Positions 25,139 to 32,934 of a stretch of DNA of 41,812 nt are shown piece after piece. Position numbers and translations under genes: made by a program. A model generated the notes under the pieces. The model searched no databases. It saw only the letters and a program-made list of their open reading frames with translations, and was not told where the DNA came from. Where the stretch lies: positions 1 to 41,812 of the forward strand of contig JAUIIC010000006.1 in NCBI GenBank assembly GCA_030431935.1, given 5' to 3'. Within the stretch, counting starts at the first letter, position 1. The number at the start of each line of letters is the position of its first letter. The stretch comes from Alphaproteobacteria bacterium (GTDB taxonomy: Bacteria; Pseudomonadota; Alphaproteobacteria; Rhodobacterales; Rhodobacteraceae).

Positions 25139-26470
25139 TCAGAACAGGCGTGCGGGTTGGGTGGGCGCGACCCGCCGTGCGGCGGCGCGGCCCTTGAATG
25201 GCGGGCGTGGTTTCGCGGGCCGGGCGTCGAGCAGCCATGCCCCCGACCCGATGAGAAAGATGAACAGCACGAACAGCGCGTTCCACAGGTGCACCGTGCC
25301 CGCGGCGACGGTGATCCCGAACAGCGTGAAGGCCCAGGCATGGCGCGCCCGCTTCCAGTCGTCGGGCAGGCCCTTGCGCTGGGCCACGGCATAGATCAGC
25401 CCCAGCATCAGCGCGACAAGGAAGACCAGCGCCGGCAGGCCATAGCGGACCGCGATCAGCAGCCAGAAATTGTCCATGCTGTCCGACATCCAGACGGGCC
25501 GCACCCAATCGCCCAGCCCGATGCCGAAGACCGGGTGCCGGACGACCTCTGCCGTGCCGTATTCGAAGATCAGGATGCGGTTATAGGCGGACTGCGGCGA
25601 GAAGGTGAAGTTCTCGACGAAGATATGAAAGGGCGTGCGGTTCGACAGAAGGTCGATGCCCAGGTAGATCGCGCCGAAGATCGCGAAAAGGATCGTCCAG
25701 CGCCCCTTGATGCCGTTCAGCGCCCGCTCCCACCCCGCGACGAAGCCCTGCATCATCAGGACGACATAGGGACCGCCGGACGCCGACATGAAGGTGGCGA
25801 CCCCGACCCCCAGCACCTTGGCCATGCCGCCCATGTTCATCAGCCGCCGCTCGGCCACCACGAAATAGGCCAGCGAGAAGGCGGCGGCACAGAAGACCCC
25901 GTAAAGGATCGGGTGATCGAACGGGCCGAAGGTGCGTTCCAGCCCCATGCGCTTCTCGATGAAGGGCGCGGCGGGCCCGCCGGTGGGAATGGACAGCGTG
26001 TCGTGCAGGATATGGATGCCGGTCAGCGCCTCGGGGATGGTGAAGGGCAGGGTGGCCAGCACGATCCCGACATAGGCGCGGGCGAAGGCGGCGAAATCCT
26101 CGTAGCTGCGGATATAGACCCGGCCCAGCAGGTAGGCGCCAAGGAACTCCACCGTGTAGATGCCGCCCGACTCGATGCCCTGCGCCAGCCCGCCCCACTT
26201 GATGAGCGCCATCACCGCCCAGGCCGCGTGCGCCATCGCGAAGGCGTCGAAGATCGTGACCCGCCCCGCGGCGCCCGAAAGAAGCCGCAGCAGCATCGGA
26301 AAGAACATCACGATCAGAAGGACCCGGTAGACCGAAAGGCGCAGGCCCCCCGCGCTGACGCCGACCGAGGTGGGCAGCATCATGCCCAGGAAGAACAGCG
26401 CCACCACCACGGGCACCCCGAAGATGCGGCGCGGTTGCCGGTGCGCAGGAAGGGCGGCGGAAACGGTCAT
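25139..26470 (-). CDS. Wzy/O-antigen-ligase-like polysaccharide polymerase
   Basis: 443-residue integral membrane protein with about 10-12 hydrophobic helices and a larger periplasmic loop before HPVFGIGLGDW, a motif position shared by O-antigen polymerases and ligases. It is the only candidate in the cluster for polymerising lipid-linked repeat units at the periplasmic face (Wzy-dependent pathway, with the flippase and Wzc-like gene nearby). The basic, proline-rich tail (about residues 415-443) is cytosolic or disordered. The ATG overlaps the acyltransferase stop (ATGA at 26467-26470). An O-antigen ligase cannot be excluded. Confidence 0.78.
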   Translation of the reverse strand: MTVSAALPAHRQPRRIFGVPVVVALFFLGMMLPTSVGVSAGGLRLSVYRVLLIVMFFPMLLRLLSGAAGRVTIFDAFAMAHAAWAVMALIKWGGLAQGIESGGIYTVEFLGAYLLGRVYIRSYEDFAAFARAYVGIVLATLPFTIPEALTGIHILHDTLSIPTGGPAAPFIEKRMGLERTFGPFDHPILYGVFCAAAFSLAYFVVAERRLMNMGGMAKVLGVGVATFMSASGGPYVVLMMQGFVAGWERALNGIKGRWTILFAIFGAIYLGIDLLSNRTPFHIFVENFTFSPQSAYNRILIFEYGTAEVVRHPVFGIGLGDWVRPVWMSDSMDNFWLLIAVRYGLPALVFLVALMLGLIYAVAQRKGLPDDWKRARHAWAFTLFGITVAAGTVHLWNALFVLFIFLIGSGAWLLDARPAKPRPPFKGRAAARRVAPTQPARLF

Positions 26471-27471
26471 TCGGCGGCCTGCATCCGTGGTGTGCGCACC
26501 GCGCGCAGCGCGGGGGCCTCGACAAGGGTCCAGCTCAGCCAGGCCACCGGCAGCACCGTCAGAAGGCTCGCGGCGGCCAGCGCCGGCGGCGACATGTTAC
26601 CGGCAAGGTGGACGATCATCTGGGCCACCGGCCAGCCGTAGATGTAGATGCCGAAGGACAGGTCCGCGGGAAGCGGGCGTGCGGGCAGCCGCCAGCCCAC
26701 CAGCAGGGCGGCATAACCCAGCGCGATCACGCCGAAGGCCCAGCCGCCGATCGTCAACGCGAAGACCCACAGCAGAGCCCCGATCTCCCAGCGCAGCGGA
26801 AGCACCGCCCGGCAGCGCCAGGCCACCATGCCCAGCGCGAAGGCCAGCCAGAGCGGGGCGAAGACGTCGACCCGCGGCAGGTAATCGGCCATCCACGAGG
26901 CATTCGCCCAAAGGATCACGGCCATGAGCAGGAAGGCATCCGGCGCGCCGCGCGGACGCAGGACACCCATGCGGACGGCAGCGAAGGCCAGCACATAGGC
27001 GGCGACCTCGTAGAACAGGCTCCACAGCGGGCCGTTCACGGCCCCCGGATAGGGGTTGGCGGCCCATGCGCCCGGCAGGTTGTGCTCGATCGACACCAGC
27101 GTCAGGCCCCGCAGCACATATGCCAGCGCCAGCCCGGGGTCGGCATGACCGCCCGAAAGTACGGCCAGCGCAAGCCCCAGCACCAGCGCGACGAACAGCC
27201 CGGGCAGGATGCGCAGGGCGCGGCGGCTCCAGAAGGCGGCGGCGGCATGGGTCTCGGCGCTGGCGGTGATCAGCACGCCCGACAGGAAGAAGAACAGGCC
27301 CACCGCCCAGCCGCCCAGCGAATGGCCGGTCAGGGCCTTCAGCGGTTCCGCCGTGCCGGGGCCCATCGCCAGGGGCCAGGCATGGCTGACGACGACGGCG
27401 GCGGCGGCGGCAAGCCGGATCAGGTCGAGGTTGTTGTGCCGGCCCGTGCCGCGCACCTGCTCAAACGTCAT
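26467..27471 (-). CDS. OafA-type membrane acyltransferase (acyltransferase 3 family)
   Basis: 334 residues from ATG 27471. A polytopic inner-membrane enzyme that transfers acetyl or another short acyl group onto a sugar. The N-terminal NNLDLIRLAAAAAVVVSHAW carries the family's conserved Arg and active-site His. FFFLSGVLI and NGPLWSLFYEV are further acyltransferase-3 marks, and about ten hydrophobic helices follow. It overlaps the FrhB-like stop by 11 nt and the polymerase start by 4 nt. It predicts O-acylation of the polymer. Upstream extension to 27738 lies inside the preceding gene and is rejected. Confidence 0.88.
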   Translation of the reverse strand: MTFEQVRGTGRHNNLDLIRLAAAAAVVVSHAWPLAMGPGTAEPLKALTGHSLGGWAVGLFFFLSGVLITASAETHAAAAFWSRRALRILPGLFVALVLGLALAVLSGGHADPGLALAYVLRGLTLVSIEHNLPGAWAANPYPGAVNGPLWSLFYEVAAYVLAFAAVRMGVLRPRGAPDAFLLMAVILWANASWMADYLPRVDVFAPLWLAFALGMVAWRCRAVLPLRWEIGALLWVFALTIGGWAFGVIALGYAALLVGWRLPARPLPADLSFGIYIYGWPVAQMIVHLAGNMSPPALAAASLLTVLPVAWLSWTLVEAPALRAVRTPRMQAAE

Positions 27472-28723
27472 GGCCCGGCTCCATCCGGATGGGGCGCCAA
27501 AGCGCCTGCGACAGGATGCGCCGCAGGCTGCCCGCGACCGACTGCACCTGTGCGCGAAGGGGCAGGTGCCGCCAGAAGCGGAAAAGAGGCAGGCCCTTTT
27601 CCTTGGGCACGGGAAGCCCGGCGACGCGCATCGCCAGCCGACGGCCCCATACCGCGCCCATGGTGGCGGCCAGGTTCGGCTGGGCCCGGGCGACGACATC
27701 GCGCGCGCGGGGCTCCGCGACCAGAGCACCCGCGGCAATCGCGGCCTCGATCAGGCGGCGGCCGCGCGGCGTGCGCGCCAGGATCAGCGAGCGGCCCGGT
27801 TCCGGCGCACCGTTAACGGGCGGGGCGTGCCAGGGATCGCCCACGGCAATGTCGGCAAAGGCCGCGGTATGATCGGTGCAGATCCTGCAGCGCCATTGGC
27901 GGCCCTTTTGCAGCAGGTCCCAGCCCGTGGCATAGCTGACGCGTTCGCTGTCATGCGCTGTGCCGTCCGCGTCGATCCAGCGCGCCTGCATCGTGCCGGG
28001 CCAGCCTTCGCCGCGATAGCGCAGCGCGGTGATCTGCGCGCCCTCGGGCACGCCCAGTTGGCACAGCAGGGTTTCGGACGAGCTGCGGTTGGGGGCACCG
28101 GCGCAGAAGATGCCGATGGTCAGGGCCAGGCTGTCGGCCAGCTGCGGATCGGCTGCGGCGGCGCGCGCGGCAGAGGCGATGTCGCAGGGCTTGCCGATCA
28201 GCGCGGCGCTGCGGCCGGCCTCGGCGATGGGGCCAAGCGCCTCGCACGGGCTGGCCTGGGCATAGCGAGAGCCGGAACCGCGCAAGAGACCGGCGCGGTT
28301 GGTGCTTTGAACGGCAACATTTTCAAGGGGATCGGCCTCGCTTGCCGCGATATGGGCGACGCTGTCCACGGCACCGGTCTCCAGCGCGAAGAGCGCCAGC
28401 GCGGTGACCGCGCCGCCCGAAGATCCGCGATAGCGGATCTCGGGGTCAGCGGCCCAGCCTTCCCATGCGGCCAGCACGGGCCCCCACATCTCGTCCACGG
28501 CATCGCGGCGCGGCAGCGCGGTATGGTCCGTTTCGGCGCCAGCGCACAGGCCGATGGCGGCCTCTGCCGCAGCGCGCCCGGCGGGGCCGGAGGCGACGAC
28601 GGGGCGGCGCCCGTGAACCGGGTGCTCGATCATGCGGATGGCCTCGGGAAAGGCGCCGGCGCAGGCGCCGCAGCCGGTGCAGAGGTTGCAGGCGACGGCG
28701 CGGGTGATGGGATCGGTCGTCAT
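27461..28723 (-). CDS. FrhB/F420-hydrogenase beta-subunit-like Fe-S protein in polysaccharide cluster
   Basis: 420 residues from ATG 28723, which overlaps the flippase stop (ATGA). It resembles the coenzyme F420 hydrogenase/dehydrogenase beta family. The N-terminal ferredoxin-like stretch is CNLCTGCGACAGAFP with Cys12, 15, 18 and 21; the usual fourth cysteine of CxxCxxCxxxCP is Phe25, perhaps replaced by Cys12. RYRGSSGGAVTALA and the CRICTDHTAAFADIAVGD block are family hallmarks. Such proteins recur next to polysaccharide pyruvyl transferases in many bacteria. They are often annotated as oxidoreductases of unknown substrate; F420 itself is unlikely to be the only cofactor here. Cytosolic by sequence. 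Function unassigned. Confidence 0.82.
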   Translation of the reverse strand: MTTDPITRAVACNLCTGCGACAGAFPEAIRMIEHPVHGRRPVVASGPAGRAAAEAAIGLCAGAETDHTALPRRDAVDEMWGPVLAAWEGWAADPEIRYRGSSGGAVTALALFALETGAVDSVAHIAASEADPLENVAVQSTNRAGLLRGSGSRYAQASPCEALGPIAEAGRSAALIGKPCDIASAARAAAADPQLADSLALTIGIFCAGAPNRSSSETLLCQLGVPEGAQITALRYRGEGWPGTMQARWIDADGTAHDSERVSYATGWDLLQKGRQWRCRICTDHTAAFADIAVGDPWHAPPVNGAPEPGRSLILARTPRGRRLIEAAIAAGALVAEPRARDVVARAQPNLAATMGAVWGRRLAMRVAGLPVPKEKGLPLFRFWRHLPLRAQVQSVAGSLRRILSQALWRPIRMEPGHDV

Positions 28724-29955
28724 GCAGGGCACTCCTTGGTCAGGGGGTGGCGCAGGATGTCGCGCGCCAGAAGATGCGCGCGCAGAGTGGCGGCGGCCTC
28801 TCCTGCGGCGGCGGCAAGGGCGAGGACGGCAAGCGGAAGGCCGGCGGCGGCAAGCGCCACGGCGGGAAGGATGGCGGCCGCCCGCCAGAGATTGGCGCGT
28901 GCCGGATCGCCGGTGCGGCCGGTTGCGACCGCAAGCTGGGAGTAGGGCGCGCGCAGGATGCGGAACGCCGCAGCGCCCGCGAGGCCGGCGGCGAGCAGAG
29001 CGTCGGGGCGGAATTCCGCGCCATAAATCAGTGCGATAGCGCCCGGTGCGGTCAGCGCGAAGCCCCAGGCGAACAGGACGGCAAGGGCCGCGTGAGCGCG
29101 CACCGAATGGCGGGCGGCGGCGGCGAGATTGCCGCTGGCGATGGCATCGGCGAAGACCGGGGCCAGCAGCGAGTTGGCCGCGCGCGAGACGATCTGCGCG
29201 GGAAGAAGCGCCAGTTGGAGGGCGATGCCATAGAGCGCCACCTCGGCCCAGCCATAGCCCGCCGCGACGATCAGCCGGTCCGCCTGGAAGGTGAGAAACA
29301 TCAGTCCCGCGTTCAGCAGAAGCGGCGCGCCGAAGCTCCAGCATTCCGCCAAGACCTTGCGATCGAACGATATTTCATAGCGGCGCCGGGCGACGGTGCG
29401 GGACAGGAGCAAGAGTGCCAGGCCCTGCGCGATGAGGGCGGCGGCCATGGCCCAGTGGGTGCCGAGGATCAGGGCGGCGGCCAGGGCTCCGGCAAGCATG
29501 GCAAGGGTGCCGCCCAGTTCGACGACGGCGAAGGCGCGGTAGTCGCGGCGGCGTTCGGCACGGCGATAGTCGAGGTGCAGGACCGACCGGAAGAGCGGGA
29601 CCAGCGCCAGCGACAGGTAGGCCCAGGCGGACGGGCCGTCTGCGAAGGCCAGCGCCATGGGCAGGGCCAGCGCCGCCATCAGCGCCGCCATCGCCAGCCC
29701 GCGCAGGATCACCGCGCCGTGCAAAGCTGCTTGAAAATCAGGGTCTTCGCCGCGTGGCGAGCGGATCAGGAGGCGTTCGATTCCGATGTCGCTGGCCATC
29801 TCCACAAGGCGCAGGGTCAGCGCCAGGAGCATGGCGCGGCCAAGCTCCTCGGCGCCGATCAGGTGCGCAAGCAGCAGGGACCGGGCGAAGGCCCCGGCCT
29901 CTGCCGACAGCGGCACGATCCAGGCCAGAAGCCGAGATGACAGGCGGGTGTTCAT
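28720..29955 (-). CDS. Wzx-like polysaccharide flippase (MATE/PST superfamily)
   Basis: 411-residue inner-membrane protein with about 12 hydrophobic helices, typical of oligosaccharide flippases that turn undecaprenyl-linked repeat units to the periplasm. Family marks include SDIGIERLLIR in the first loop and FQADRLIVAAGYGWAEVALY in the centre, where the Asp-Arg pair sits in a helix. It is the only flippase candidate in the cluster. The gene starts 3 bp after the pyruvyl transferase stop and overlaps the FrhB-like start. Length is normal for Wzx. Confidence 0.87.
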   Translation of the reverse strand: MNTRLSSRLLAWIVPLSAEAGAFARSLLLAHLIGAEELGRAMLLALTLRLVEMASDIGIERLLIRSPRGEDPDFQAALHGAVILRGLAMAALMAALALPMALAFADGPSAWAYLSLALVPLFRSVLHLDYRRAERRRDYRAFAVVELGGTLAMLAGALAAALILGTHWAMAAALIAQGLALLLLSRTVARRRYEISFDRKVLAECWSFGAPLLLNAGLMFLTFQADRLIVAAGYGWAEVALYGIALQLALLPAQIVSRAANSLLAPVFADAIASGNLAAAARHSVRAHAALAVLFAWGFALTAPGAIALIYGAEFRPDALLAAGLAGAAAFRILRAPYSQLAVATGRTGDPARANLWRAAAILPAVALAAAGLPLAVLALAAAAGEAAATLRAHLLARDILRHPLTKECPA

Positions 29956-29958
29956 GGC

Positions 29959-31218
29959 TCAGACCTGTGCCTCGGCGATCTGCGCGACGATGGTGTCCAT
30001 CTGCGAATCGGCACGTCGGCGTAACGTCGGCAAAACGTCGGCAAGACGTCGGCGCAGCGCGTCGCGGTCGCGGTAGGAGGCGGCGACGCGTTCGGCCAGC
30101 GCCGCGGCGTCATGGGTGCGCAGGTCGGCGACCTCTGCCCCGATCCCGCATTCGGCGAAGACGCCCGCCGCCTTGTCCGAATAGCCAAGACCGAGCGTCG
30201 GCGTTCCGGACGAGAAGGCGCCGATGGTGGCGTGCATCCGCGCGCCGGCGAACCAGTCGAACCGGGCGAGGCACCATTTCAGCTGCATCGCGTCTAGCGG
30301 CGCGTCGAGCACGCGCACGCGGCCCGGGTAGTCGCCGGCGAGGCGCAGCTGAAGCTTCCACGCCGCGCCAAGGTCGCTTTCGGCATCGGTGGGCGGGCGG
30401 TGGACATGGGGCAGCAGCACGAGACGCAGCGCCTGGTCGCTGTCGAGGAGCGCGCGCGCGGCGGCCTCGATCTGGGTGGGGTGGTTCTGGGCAAGGCCAA
30501 AGCGGATCTGTGCCGCGGCGGGCTCCAGCGTCAGCAGGCCCGAGACGTTCAGCCCGGCGACCGGCGCATCCCGGTCCTCGGCCAGCCACTTGCGGACCGA
30601 GGGGCAGAGCCGGTCACCCGGGTCGGCGCTGGGCAGGCCCACGGCCATGTCGACGCCAAGCCGGTGGCGGTCCGGGTCGAAGGCATCGCCGAGGATGTCC
30701 TGCAGAAAGGCGTGGCTGGCGGCGTCGCGCACCCAGACGGCATGGGCAGCGCGCAGGATGCGCGCGGCCTCGGCCCGGTTGCGCGGATCGACGAAGGGCC
30801 CCAACGTCTGCGGCAAGAGGATCAGCGGGCGGCGGGCATCGAGTGCCAGCCGCTTGGTCAGCACCATGGCGCGAAACCGCTTGGGCCCGTAGAGGTCGGT
30901 AAAGCTGTCGCCGCCCGATACGTCGAGGATGGCGCGCGATCCGGCGATGGTGCGCGCGGTCGGGCTGAACCCGCCGCCGACGCGGATCAGGGCGTGCACG
31001 GTGCGCAGCGTGTCGGCGCGCCAGATCCGGCGGGAATGGGTGAGGCCGATGCGCTGGGCGCCCTCGATCCCCCAGGTGCCCGGACGCAGGCCGCGACCGT
31101 GGTCGGCGACGGCCACCGGGCCGGCATCGCGGGCGGCAAGGCCCGAGAGCGCCGAGAGGCAGAGGGCGGTGACGCCCTGGTTTCCGGTGTCGGGGGCGGC
31201 GTTGAGAAGCGTGATCAT
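29959..31218 (-). CDS. Polysaccharide pyruvyl transferase family protein
   Basis: About 419 residues from ATG 31218 (MITLLNAAPDTGNQG); an earlier ATG at 31260 is possible because no strong ribosome site decides. The family (CsaB/ExoV/WcaK) transfers pyruvate from PEP to form a ketal on a sugar. Visible marks are NAAPDTGNQGVTAL at the start, DVSGGDSFTDLYG, ILLPQTLGPF and, near residue 330, GARMHATIGAFSSGTPTLGL followed by GYSDKAAGV. It is probably the first gene of the polysaccharide operon, 340 bp downstream of the response regulator gene. Four 11-bp tandem repeats lie near its 3' end, where length change would shift the reading frame. Confidence 0.87.
   Translation of the reverse strand: MITLLNAAPDTGNQGVTALCLSALSGLAARDAGPVAVADHGRGLRPGTWGIEGAQRIGLTHSRRIWRADTLRTVHALIRVGGGFSPTARTIAGSRAILDVSGGDSFTDLYGPKRFRAMVLTKRLALDARRPLILLPQTLGPFVDPRNRAEAARILRAAHAVWVRDAASHAFLQDILGDAFDPDRHRLGVDMAVGLPSADPGDRLCPSVRKWLAEDRDAPVAGLNVSGLLTLEPAAAQIRFGLAQNHPTQIEAAARALLDSDQALRLVLLPHVHRPPTDAESDLGAAWKLQLRLAGDYPGRVRVLDAPLDAMQLKWCLARFDWFAGARMHATIGAFSSGTPTLGLGYSDKAAGVFAECGIGAEVADLRTHDAAALAERVAASYRDRDALRRRLADVLPTLRRRADSQMDTIVAQIAEAQV
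30013..30056. repeat. Four tandem 11-bp repeats (ACGTCGGCxxx) in the pyruvyl transferase gene
   Basis: ACGTCGGC recurs at 30013, 30024, 30035 and 30046 with an exact 11-bp period (units ending GTA, AAA, AAG and GCA). The array lies about 54 nt before the stop codon of the pyruvyl transferase. Since 11 is not a multiple of three, gain or loss of a unit changes the frame of the C-terminus. Confidence 0.9.
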
Positions 31219-31558
31219 GTTCGGCGGGTCCGGGGCTGATGTATGGGTTGGCGCCTGCATACCCCTGGCGGCCCGCACACGTCTCGGTGGTAGGCGGATA
31301 GGTCGGGTATACACACGGCGGGCGGCATGGCCGATGGCAGCGCTCCGCTAGCCCAAGGCAGGGCCGGGCTATCCGTTCGTATAGGGTTTTCCGGGGCAGG
31401 GAGGGGCTGCGGCGGCGCCATGCCGACGCGCGCGGGCCCGGCATGGGACCGCGACGCGTGGGTCGGGAAAGGGGGCGGGGCCCGGTCAAGGCCCGGTGGA
31501 TGCCCGCGGATCGACCGAGGCGGCGCGCCGGGTCAGGGCATCGCGCCGTGCCGCGGGA
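31219..31558. other. 340-bp intergenic region upstream of the polysaccharide operon
   Basis: No supported gene. It should hold the operon promoter and the end of the response regulator transcript. Visible items are the CTATCC-N4-GTATAG site (31369-31384), a GTATAC at 31307-31312, and an 8-bp inverted repeat CCATGCCG/CGGCATGG (31418-31425 with 31439-31446, 13-nt loop) that could be the response regulator terminator. The open frame at 31327-31638 has no family features. Confidence 0.5.
31369..31384. promoter_or_regulatory. CTATCC-N4-GTATAG near-palindrome, copy 2 (upstream of polysaccharide operon)
   Basis: CTATCC-GTTC-GTATAG is identical in spacing to the sites at 22974 and 32292, with one mismatch in the right half. 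It is 151 bp upstream of the pyruvyl transferase ATG, a position suited to an activator site for the polysaccharide operon. Confidence 0.5.
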
Positions 31559-32176
31559 TCAGACGATCCCGGCGTCCTTGGCAATCATTGCGGCATGGGT
31601 GCGGTTGCGGGCGTCGAGCTTGCGCGACAGGGTCTTGACGTGCAGCTTGACGGTGACCTCCTGCAGGTCTAGCTCGCGCGCGATTTCCTTGTTCGAGAGC
31701 CCCTGCGCCAGCCCTTCGAGCACCTGCAGCTCGCGCTCGCTGAGCTGTTTTGCCAGCGGGTGCTGGGGGGCCGGTTCCTCGGCCTCGCGCATCACCGACA
31801 TCGGCATGTAGGTCTCGCCCGCCAGCATGAAGTTGATGGCATGCACCAGCGACTTTCCGGCGATGGTCTTGGGCAGAAAGCCGATGGCGCCGGCGTCGAT
31901 GGCCTCGCGCGCGACGGTGGCCGGGGCGTTGCCCGAGAGGATCGCCACGGTGCGGGGGCCGTTCAGTTCGATCATGCGGGCCAGACCGTCGAGGCCGTTC
32001 ATGCCCGGCATGGTGTAGTCGAGGAGCACGAGGTCGTACGTGCCGTCTTCCTTGACGCGGGCGATGGCGTCGTCGAGCGAGACCGCCGTGCGCGTTTCGA
32101 ACCCGCCGCCGTTGGCGAGGTAGGCGGCAACGGTATCGCGGACCAGATCGTGATCGTCGGCAACCAGAACTTTCAT
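31559..32176 (-). CDS. NarL/FixJ-type response regulator (LuxR HTH)
   Basis: 205-residue two-component regulator. The receiver domain (1-120) has the acidic pair in VADDHD, phospho-acceptor Asp53 in LLDYTMPGMNG, and Lys103 in GFLPKTI. A LuxR-type helix-turn-helix (about 143-200) reads LSERELQVLEGLAQGLSNKE then IARELDLQEVTVKLHVKTLS. It would be phosphorylated by a histidine kinase or HPt domain, dimerise and bind DNA. The only kinase in view is the hybrid kinase encoded divergently, whose C-terminal HPt makes a phosphorelay to this regulator plausible. A perfect CTATCC-N4-GGATAG palindrome lies 115 bp upstream, compatible with autoregulation. No clear ribosome site is seen. Confidence 0.93.
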   Translation of the reverse strand: MKVLVADDHDLVRDTVAAYLANGGGFETRTAVSLDDAIARVKEDGTYDLVLLDYTMPGMNGLDGLARMIELNGPRTVAILSGNAPATVAREAIDAGAIGFLPKTIAGKSLVHAINFMLAGETYMPMSVMREAEEPAPQHPLAKQLSERELQVLEGLAQGLSNKEIARELDLQEVTVKLHVKTLSRKLDARNRTHAAMIAKDAGIV

Positions 32177-32290
32177 AGGTTGTTATTCCAGCCTTCCGTT
32201 TTCCCCCCTTACCGGGGTGGTGAGATAAGCGCGTGTCGTGGAACTGTCACGTGCGAAAAGGCATTGCGGCGGTCCCGATCGAGACATGAT

Positions 32291-32308
32291 ACTATCCTTT
32301 CGGATAGT
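32291..32308. promoter_or_regulatory. ACTATCC-N4-GGATAGT perfect palindrome, copy 3 (divergent promoter region)
   Basis: Perfect 7-bp inverted repeat around TTTC in the 217-bp gap between the response regulator (115 bp away) and the molybdopterin-fold protein gene (86 bp away). It is the best copy of the motif also found at 22974 and 31369 and is the likely operator of this control block. Confidence 0.55.
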
Positions 32309-32370
32309 CCGCTATGCGAATGCGCACCTGACGCAACTCGCGCCTTAGCGTATCTGGAGGCGCAACAGTG

Positions 32371-32383
32371 TTTCCGTCGGAAA
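32371..32383 (+). promoter_or_regulatory. Inverted repeat overlapping ribosome site of molybdopterin-fold gene
   Basis: TTTCCG-T-CGGAAA is a perfect 13-bp palindrome whose right arm runs into AAAGGGA, the probable Shine-Dalgarno sequence of the gene starting at 32394. The one-base centre disfavours an RNA hairpin; it could be a protein site or chance. Confidence 0.3.
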
Positions 32384-32393
32384 GGGATTTGCC

Positions 32394-32921
32394 ATGTCGA
32401 GCGTGCTGGGGTTCGTCAGGAACGGAGTGATCGCGGCGGCCTTCGTGCTGGGCGCCGGAGCGGTGGCGTTTGCGCAGGACGCGCTTCCCGCGCCGCAGGG
32501 CGACGTGGTCCTGACGGTGTCGGGGGCGATTGCCGTGACCAATGACGGCGAGACGGCGACGTTCGATCGGGCCATGCTCGAGGCGATGCCGGCCGAGACG
32601 TTCCGCACCACCACGATCTGGACCGAGGGCGAGCAGGAATTCACCGGCGTGCCGCTGGCCGCGCTTCTGGAGCGGCTGGGCGTGAGCGCGGGCACGCTGG
32701 TTGCCACGGCGATCAACGATTATTCGGCAGAGATGCCGGTGGCCGATGCGTTGCAGGCCGGGCCGGTGCTGGCCTACCTGCAGAATGGCGCGCCGATGTC
32801 GCGCCGGGGCAAGGGGCCGCTCTGGATCGTCTATCCCTATGACGCGAGCGCGGACTTCCAGACCGAGGTGGCGTATTCGCGCAGCGTCTGGCAGCTCGAC
32901 CGGCTGACGGTGGTTCCATAG
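32394..32921 (+). CDS. Exported sulfite-oxidase/molybdopterin-fold protein without cysteines (PruR-like?)
   Basis: 175 residues with a signal peptide (hydrophobic core about 10-25, cleavage near AVAFAQ). The mature part resembles small oxidoreductase-molybdopterin-binding (SUOX-fold) proteins: VLTVSGAIAV, FTGVPLAALLERLGV, then RGKGPLWIVYPYD and the terminal SVWQLDRLTVV. The protein contains no cysteine, so the thiolate that ligates molybdenum in true enzymes is absent and catalysis is unlikely. In Agrobacterium the periplasmic PruR has this fold, binds pterins and controls the membrane protein DcpA. Here the gene is 13 bp upstream of a hybrid histidine kinase, so it is probably the ligand-binding partner of that kinase. 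The ligand is not known. Confidence 0.78.
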   Translation: MSSVLGFVRNGVIAAAFVLGAGAVAFAQDALPAPQGDVVLTVSGAIAVTNDGETATFDRAMLEAMPAETFRTTTIWTEGEQEFTGVPLAALLERLGVSAGTLVATAINDYSAEMPVADALQAGPVLAYLQNGAPMSRRGKGPLWIVYPYDASADFQTEVAYSRSVWQLDRLTVVP

Positions 32922-32934
32922 GGCCCGGATAGGA

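Noticed and set aside
24260-26641. 793-codon open frame on the + strand across GT2 and polymerase genes
   Set aside because: It spans two well-supported minus-strand genes and their junction; composition is Arg/Gln/His-rich with no family features.
31307-31312. GTATAC upstream of the polysaccharide operon as a further GntR operator
   Set aside because: A single 6-bp palindrome without a partner site, 23 kb from the regulator; most likely chance.
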